Shown: piece by piece, positions 62,134 through 64,000 of the stretch
How positions within the stretch are numbered: the first letter of the stretch is position 1
Layout of the letters: every line of letters starts with the position of its first letter
Source of the DNA: Panagrolaimus kolymaensis
Taxonomy: Eukaryota > Nematoda > Chromadorea > Rhabditida > Panagrolaimidae
Length of the DNA: 64,000 bases
Direction: 5' to 3'
Assembly (NCBI GenBank): GCA_028622995.1
Contig: JAJQJQ010000004.1
Coordinates: 2,480,001-2,544,000 of the forward strand
Notes under the pieces: generated by a model
Database searches by the model: none
Seen by the model: the letters and a program-made list of their open reading frames with translations, nothing else
What the model was told of the DNA's origin: nothing
Position numbers and translations under genes: made by a program

Positions 62134-62232
62134 AAGCGTATTTTGTCATTGCAAATGGCGGCAAACTTCCCAAACTTAAATCTGCTTCTATTGATTTCGA
62201 ACTTTATTCAGATGCAAGTGGTGTGGTGGAAG
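62134..62232 (+). pseudogene. Relic of a UGT C-terminal region
   Basis: From 62143 the plus strand reads FVIANGGKLPKLKSASIDFE, closely matching the FVLVNGGKLPELEPASLDLS segment of the intact UGT at 58.6-60.5 kb. No upstream UGT domains or downstream membrane helix follow in frame, so it is a decayed fragment of a UGT copy. Confidence 0.65.
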
Positions 62233-62466
62233 TAAGCCAAAAATGGCGGGTTGTGGAAATTACTTATTTTTTTTGACAATTCGTAACTGCAGCTTTTTGT
62301 GGAATCTAAATAAAGTCATGTTTTGATGAAACAACAATTAAAAAAGTTCTATAATTTTTATGAATTTATAAAAAATATAAAAAATTTGTTCACAAACAGA
62401 AATAAAGCACACATAAAATCAAAACAAATCAATGACAATTGGCTTTGAAGCGCCCTTGGTTGGTTA

Positions 62467-64000
62467 TTATTCATCATTATCATCTTCTTCTTCTTCTTCA
62501 CCATCAGCTTCATCATCATCGGGGAGATATTTTTCAATAAGCTCAGTACTTAATTCACTTATTTGTTCATTTCCACTACCTTGTAAATCAGAAATCATAT
62601 TATGTGCATAACCGGTGCTCATAATTTGTTCAATAACTTCTTGTTGACGATTTCCTGATCTTTCAATGAGATTTTTAAGAGCGCTAATGCCTTTCATAAC
62701 GACATTATCATTTTCAAGATACCGTGAAAAGTAAAGGCATAAATCACCAACTGCACCCATATCAATCATTCCATGAGTTAATTCTTCGTTTGAAACTTCG
62801 AGGGTTTTAATAACACACGTATAAGCAGGCAACCTGGATTGCCGATGATTTGCACCAAGATAGTTAACCATAAAAAAGAAAAGATTTTTATCTTGTTCAA
62901 ATATGGCTTCAACTGCACCTTTTCCATTTGCAGTAATTTTAGCTAGAAGGCCAAGTGATTTGAAACTAAGATCATCATCATCGATTTCGAAAACTTTAAC
63001 CATATATTTTAAAACTTTTGAATCGAGAACAGCTTTAATCCCGTCTTTTTTATCATCCGCAATATATAAAAATGTATCAATTGTTGCTTCAATAACTCCT
63101 TCTTCTTTATTATGAAGAAAAGGGGCAATAAGTTGGAAAAGCTGAAAAAAAAAAAGAAAAATATAATACAAAGCCGTTTGTTTATAAAAGTTTAAACATA
63201 CATTTGTTTTAAAAACCAAAGGCATAAATTCTTTTTTACCAGCAAAATGAGAGAAAATAGGCATTGCATTGGAAATAATACTTTTATCCTTCCCTTTAAG
63301 TAGCTTTTCCATGATCGAAAAAAGCTTTTCAATGTCTTCCTTTGAATAATCTAACGTTGTTTTCTTTCGAATCAATGCATTAAATTCAATCAAAGCTTGT
63401 TTAGCTGTTTTCGAATCATCAAGTTCAGTTAAAAGACGTTTGAACATATCCGCAACATTTTCTTTAACTAAAAATATATAAAAATTCTATGGGTTTTAAT
63501 GGGGATATTTATCAAGCTTACCATTTTTGGTTACCTTCGCAGCAACGGGCTTATCAATAGTTTTTGGCTTATTTTCTTCCATAGTTTTCGAAAGAACTGA
63601 TTGTTTGGGAATAATTTTGATGGCATTGGTAAAACCTTCCAATTTTTTTATATTTTGTTCTTGTTCATCGAGTTTCTTAAAAACTGGGGCATAATTTCGT
63701 TGAGGGTCATAAGCTTCAGATAAAAAATTTTTAGTTTTGCGAACAGCTTTTTTAAGATCTTTAATTTCTTCTTTAAAGATTGCCTTTCTTGCAGCTTCTT
63801 CGGTTAAACCTTTAAATTCTTTATATCGATTAAGGCGATCACTTTTGGGATTATCTAGGTTTTTCATTCCTTGAATTGGGGCCAATTGGGCATCTATTTG
63901 GATCATTACATCACCTAATCGTTGATCATGCATAGAATACCCATCCATATGATTTTCCATTTCATTTTGAGCCTCTTCCATTTTTTGAAGAAGTTTATCA
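62467..64000 (-). CDS. Uncharacterised armadillo-fold protein, copy 2 (5' end beyond window)
   Basis: Minus-strand exons 63522-64000 (continues past the window edge), 63202-63467 and 62467-63141. Intron positions, lengths and phases match copy 1, and even intron 1 sequence is nearly the same. The ACBP-like stretch (SDRLNRYKEFKGLTEEAARK) and the ARM repeats are conserved. The C-terminal acidic tail is 12 residues longer, ending EADGEEEEEDDNDE. The reading frame is intact throughout, so both copies look functional. The start codon is outside the window: the codons before the first visible Met (DKLLQK) align with copy 1, which has YKLLEK. Confidence 0.75.

Overview
The window is AT-rich animal DNA with genes split by short introns (mostly 45-60 bp, GT...TTTCAG type). 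The gene content points to a nematode: a FLP-6-type FMRFamide-like precursor with six KSAYMRFG copies, a second YMRFG precursor, a sperm-type ferlin (FER-1 class), a transthyretin-like secreted protein, a supplementary nuclear hormone receptor with a CRACAAFF P-box, an Srg/Srv-like chemoreceptor and a DEG-3-like nicotinic receptor subunit. I cannot name the species. The base composition and compact introns would fit a clade IV free-living nematode, but that is only inference.

Layout. 0.2-2.5 kb: an intronless unknown ORF, tRNA-Ser(UGA) and a short FLP precursor. 2.5-7.5 kb: no gene seen. 7.5-11.5 kb: two convergent paralogous peptide-type GPCR genes sharing about 400 bp of almost identical sequence, intron included. 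11.5-18.1 kb: gene-poor, with a Helitron-like 3' terminus near 16.2 kb. 18.2-19.5 kb: a secreted Cys-containing nematode protein (-). 20-27 kb: an 18-exon ferlin (+). 28-31.5 kb: 2-oxoglutarate dehydrogenase E1 (-). 33 kb: a transthyretin-like gene (-). 34.7-35.8 kb: flp-6 (-). 36-43.7 kb: gene-poor. 44-45 kb: a BTB protein (-) and tRNA-Pro(UGG) (-). 46.2-47.8 kb: nuclear hormone receptor (+), convergent with a nicotinic receptor alpha subunit (47.9-50.0 kb, -). 51.7-52.9 kb: chemoreceptor (+). 53.1-64 kb: an accessory-looking region with two tandem copies of an uncharacterised armadillo-fold gene (-), a field of diverged repeats, a SINE-like tRNA-derived element, a UDP-glucuronosyl/glucosyltransferase (+), a Lys/Glu-rich protein (-) and a decayed UGT fragment.

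The window is rich in neural signalling genes: two FLP precursors, two peptide GPCRs, a nicotinic receptor subunit and a chemoreceptor. They are separated by long non-coding stretches that may hold cis-regulatory DNA. The clearest molecular-evolution signals are the mosaic identity of the GPCR pair, consistent with gene conversion, and the duplicated armadillo gene with a UGT relic beside its second copy. Exon joins were derived by eye from splice signals and reading-frame continuity. Lengths quoted follow from those models.
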